From assembly GCA_018136815.1 (NCBI GenBank), contig CM030931.1, forward strand, positions 9,176,989-9,240,988: 64,000 nucleotides of DNA. The letters are read 5' to 3'. Made by a program: the position numbers and the translations under genes. Numbering within the stretch: position 1 is the first letter of the stretch; the number at the start of each line of letters is the position of its first letter. Shown here in pieces: positions 62,341 to 64,000 of this stretch. This DNA comes from Isochrysis galbana (lineage: Eukaryota; Haptophyta; Isochrysidales; Isochrysidaceae). The notes under the pieces are model-generated. The model was not told the origin of the DNA. It saw nothing but the letters and a program-made list of their open reading frames with translations, and searched no databases.

Positions 62341-63431
62341 TAATATGAGGCTCGCGCCTTGCACCAGGGGTGGCCGCGTTCTTTTGTCAACTCTTTCTGC
62401 GATGCCTCCTTTATTGCACTACTTTAGAGGTGCTGTAGTAACTTCTTATCCATGTGCCATGTGCCGTCCGTTGCGGACTCCGATTTGTAACAGAGGAGCT
62501 GTACTTTGACCCATGTGCCGTCCGTTGCGGACTCCGATAACGGACTCGGCGCGGCCCGCCAAGACGTTGAGCCGTTTCGCCAACGCGTGAGGCCCACGCC
62601 GCGTTTCCGAGAAGCCTCGCGCGGCGGCGGCGGCGCGGGGCGTTGCCGTCGAGGGGAGGGGAGGGCGGCGGCGGCGGCGGCGGGGGGGGGGGGGGGGGGG
62701 GAGGTGCGCCGCCCTGCAGGAGGGACCCCTTCCCCCCCCCCCCCCCTCTCTCTCCAGGTTGCCTTTCTGTTACGGGGGAGGGGGGCGAGAGACCCCGGCC
62801 GGGCCGGTGAGGGGGGGGCGTCGGGGCCGCGGGAAGGGGCGGGGGGGGGGGGGGCGCAGCTGGCGCGTTGAAGCGGAGCTCTCTCTCTCTCTACCCAAGG
62901 CCCCCACCCCCTTCGCTCCCGCGAGAGTGGAGGGAAGGTTTTGAACATGTGTGCGACCTCGTGAGTATGATTTCGACTGGGGTGTTCCCCCCCTCACACA
63001 CAGACACACAAGAGGACAGGGAGAGAGGGGCGCCGGTGAGATGCCCCCCCACCTGCCGCTCCGTTGGCGCGCGCGGGGGGAGAAGGGGGAGGGCGGGGGG
63101 GGGGGCGGGGGAGGCCGAAGGCGGCGCAGGCGCTGTGCCGGGGGGGGGGGGGGGGAAGAAGGGGGGGGGGGGCGGGTTGAGCAGGGGCGGGGGAGGTTGC
63201 GCCAGCGCCGCGGGGGGGCGCCGGGGGGGGGGGGGGGAAGGGGGGAGGGGGGGGGGAAAGGGGGGAGAAGGGGCGGCAGATGGGCGGGGGGGGGGGGAGA
63301 GGCGGCGCGGGGGAGAGTTGCTGCCCCTGCTGCGCTGCTGCTGCCCTCGCTCCCCCCCCCCCTCCCTCCCTCCCTCCCCCCCTCCTCCCCGTCCCCGGTG
63401 CCGCCCGGGCTAGCGACGCGCACGGCGGGGC
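62341..63431. other. Upstream region of the PP2C gene
   Basis: Two copies of a 28-bp repeat (CCATGTGCCGTCCGTTGCGG and on) lie at 62453-62480 and 62511-62538. The rest, 62630-63420, is dominated by G runs and a final C/T tract (63344-63390) next to the start codon. Long open frames here are homopolymer artefacts. Confidence 0.6.
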
Positions 63432-64000
63432 ATGGGCGGCTCCGCCTCCAAGGCACAGCTCGTGCCTGGAGACACCAAGGTTCACAAGGTGCAAGCGGTA
63501 CGGACAGAGAGCAGGGTGCCTCTGGAGGATCAGCGGATCGCCAAGCCAAAGATCGCATGGCTGTCGATTCCTGGGTTTGGCAAGGATGAGGAGGATAACG
63601 AGGACTTCATTGCCACGGGGGAACTGCCATGTGGAATGTTCTACTGTGCTATCTTTGACGGTCACGGGCCGTGCGGCCGGGTGATCGCAGAGACTTGCGC
63701 ACTGGAGCTACCCAAGGTGCTGAAAGCGCGGTTTCCTGGCACTGCAGATGAGGATGGGCAAAAGGCTATGATAGCGGTCTTTTCGGACTTGCACACAGCG
63801 GTTGCGGAGCTTGACGGAGACGCTGCGGACTTGTCAGGAGCGGTTGGAACAATCGCTCTGTATGATCCGAAAGCTTCCGAGCTGCACGTGGGGAATGTGG
63901 GGGATGCCAAAGCGCTCGTAGGTGGGCTGCTTGGCGAGTGCGAAGAGCTCACCGTCGACCATTATTGCACCGTCGACGAGGAGAAGCAACGCATCGTAGA
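63432..64000 (+). CDS. PP2C-type protein phosphatase, N-myristoylatable (3' partial)
   Basis: ATG 63432 opens MGGSASKAQLVPG: Gly2 and Ser6 fit N-myristoylation, which would attach the protein to membranes. The PPM fold follows with DEEDNEDFIATG (in place of the usual E-x-N-Q/E-D), YCAIFDGHGPCG near 75 (metal-binding D-G-H-G) and SGAVGTIALYD...LHVGNVGDAKALV, the G-x-T and N-x-G-D blocks. The frame is open to the right edge (189 codons). The metal-binding residues of this half are intact. A Mn/Mg-dependent Ser/Thr phosphatase, possibly ciliary or plasma membrane. Confidence 0.9.
   Translation, partial: MGGSASKAQLVPGDTKVHKVQAVRTESRVPLEDQRIAKPKIAWLSIPGFGKDEEDNEDFIATGELPCGMFYCAIFDGHGPCGRVIAETCALELPKVLKARFPGTADEDGQKAMIAVFSDLHTAVAELDGDAADLSGAVGTIALYDPKASELHVGNVGDAKALVGGLLGECEELTVDHYCTVDEEKQRIV

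Noticed and set aside
62424-63665. Long frames of 170-260 codons on both strands upstream of the PP2C start
   Set aside because: They consist of Gly/Pro/Arg runs from G and C homopolymers and overlap one another in several frames.

Overview
This window is nuclear DNA from a unicellular, flagellated and probably photosynthetic eukaryote. Genes have short spliceosomal introns (about 80-280 bp), the sequence is GC-rich with long homopolymer and GA/CT tracts, and the gene list is algal-protist in character. It includes centriole/cilium genes (a DYNLT2B light chain, an Sfi1-type centrin-repeat protein, an LRRIQ1-like IQ/coiled-coil protein), a plant CLC-e/f-like chloride channel and a CCA-adding enzyme that both begin with signal-like leaders, SET and chromo proteins, and a GH5 mannanase. 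Two of the 17 introns I could map use GC-AG boundaries. A haptophyte or similar secondary alga fits, but no diagnostic gene proves it.

Layout: a minus-strand secreted or membrane protein with GH123 N-terminal features (1-3601, cut by the left edge); a TIR transposon (4300-6222); DYNLT2B (minus) and an SGNH hydrolase (plus) transcribed away from each other (6775-9507); LINE debris (10.2-10.7 kb); a helix-turn-helix-like ORF and a CW-chromo-SET-Myb-like histone methyltransferase gene separated by one in-frame TAG (11584-14468); repeats; a kelch/coiled-coil protein (17121-19960); a repeat-rich block with a piggyBac-like relic and a small secreted Cys-rich protein (20-25 kb); a seven-exon membrane-anchored mannanase (25576-28445); LINE debris; a CLC channel (30579-33003); a 2.65-kb hAT-like element (33642-36294); a CCA-adding enzyme (38666-41894); a foldback element beside a retroelement fossil (42.7-44.5 kb); a five-exon flavin amine oxidase (45054-47353); more repeats; a divergent pair of Sfi1-like and LRRIQ1-like genes (50067-59125); a small SET protein with a signal peptide (59650-60291); a TA-flanked mariner-type element (60845-62340); and the start of a myristoylatable PP2C phosphatase (63432 to the right edge).

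The genes do not form a pathway, although three (DYNLT2B, Sfi1-like, LRRIQ1-like) point to cilium or basal-body biology. The strongest unexplained signals are: a transposon family whose 17-bp terminal repeat (GTAGGGCGGTCAAACAG) marks six ends; the hAT-like element with a perfect 8-bp target duplication; the single TAG inside an otherwise continuous chromatin-protein frame; and purine- or pyrimidine-only tracts directly upstream of the start codons of several genes on both strands. All domain calls come from reading translated sequence by eye; no database search was possible.
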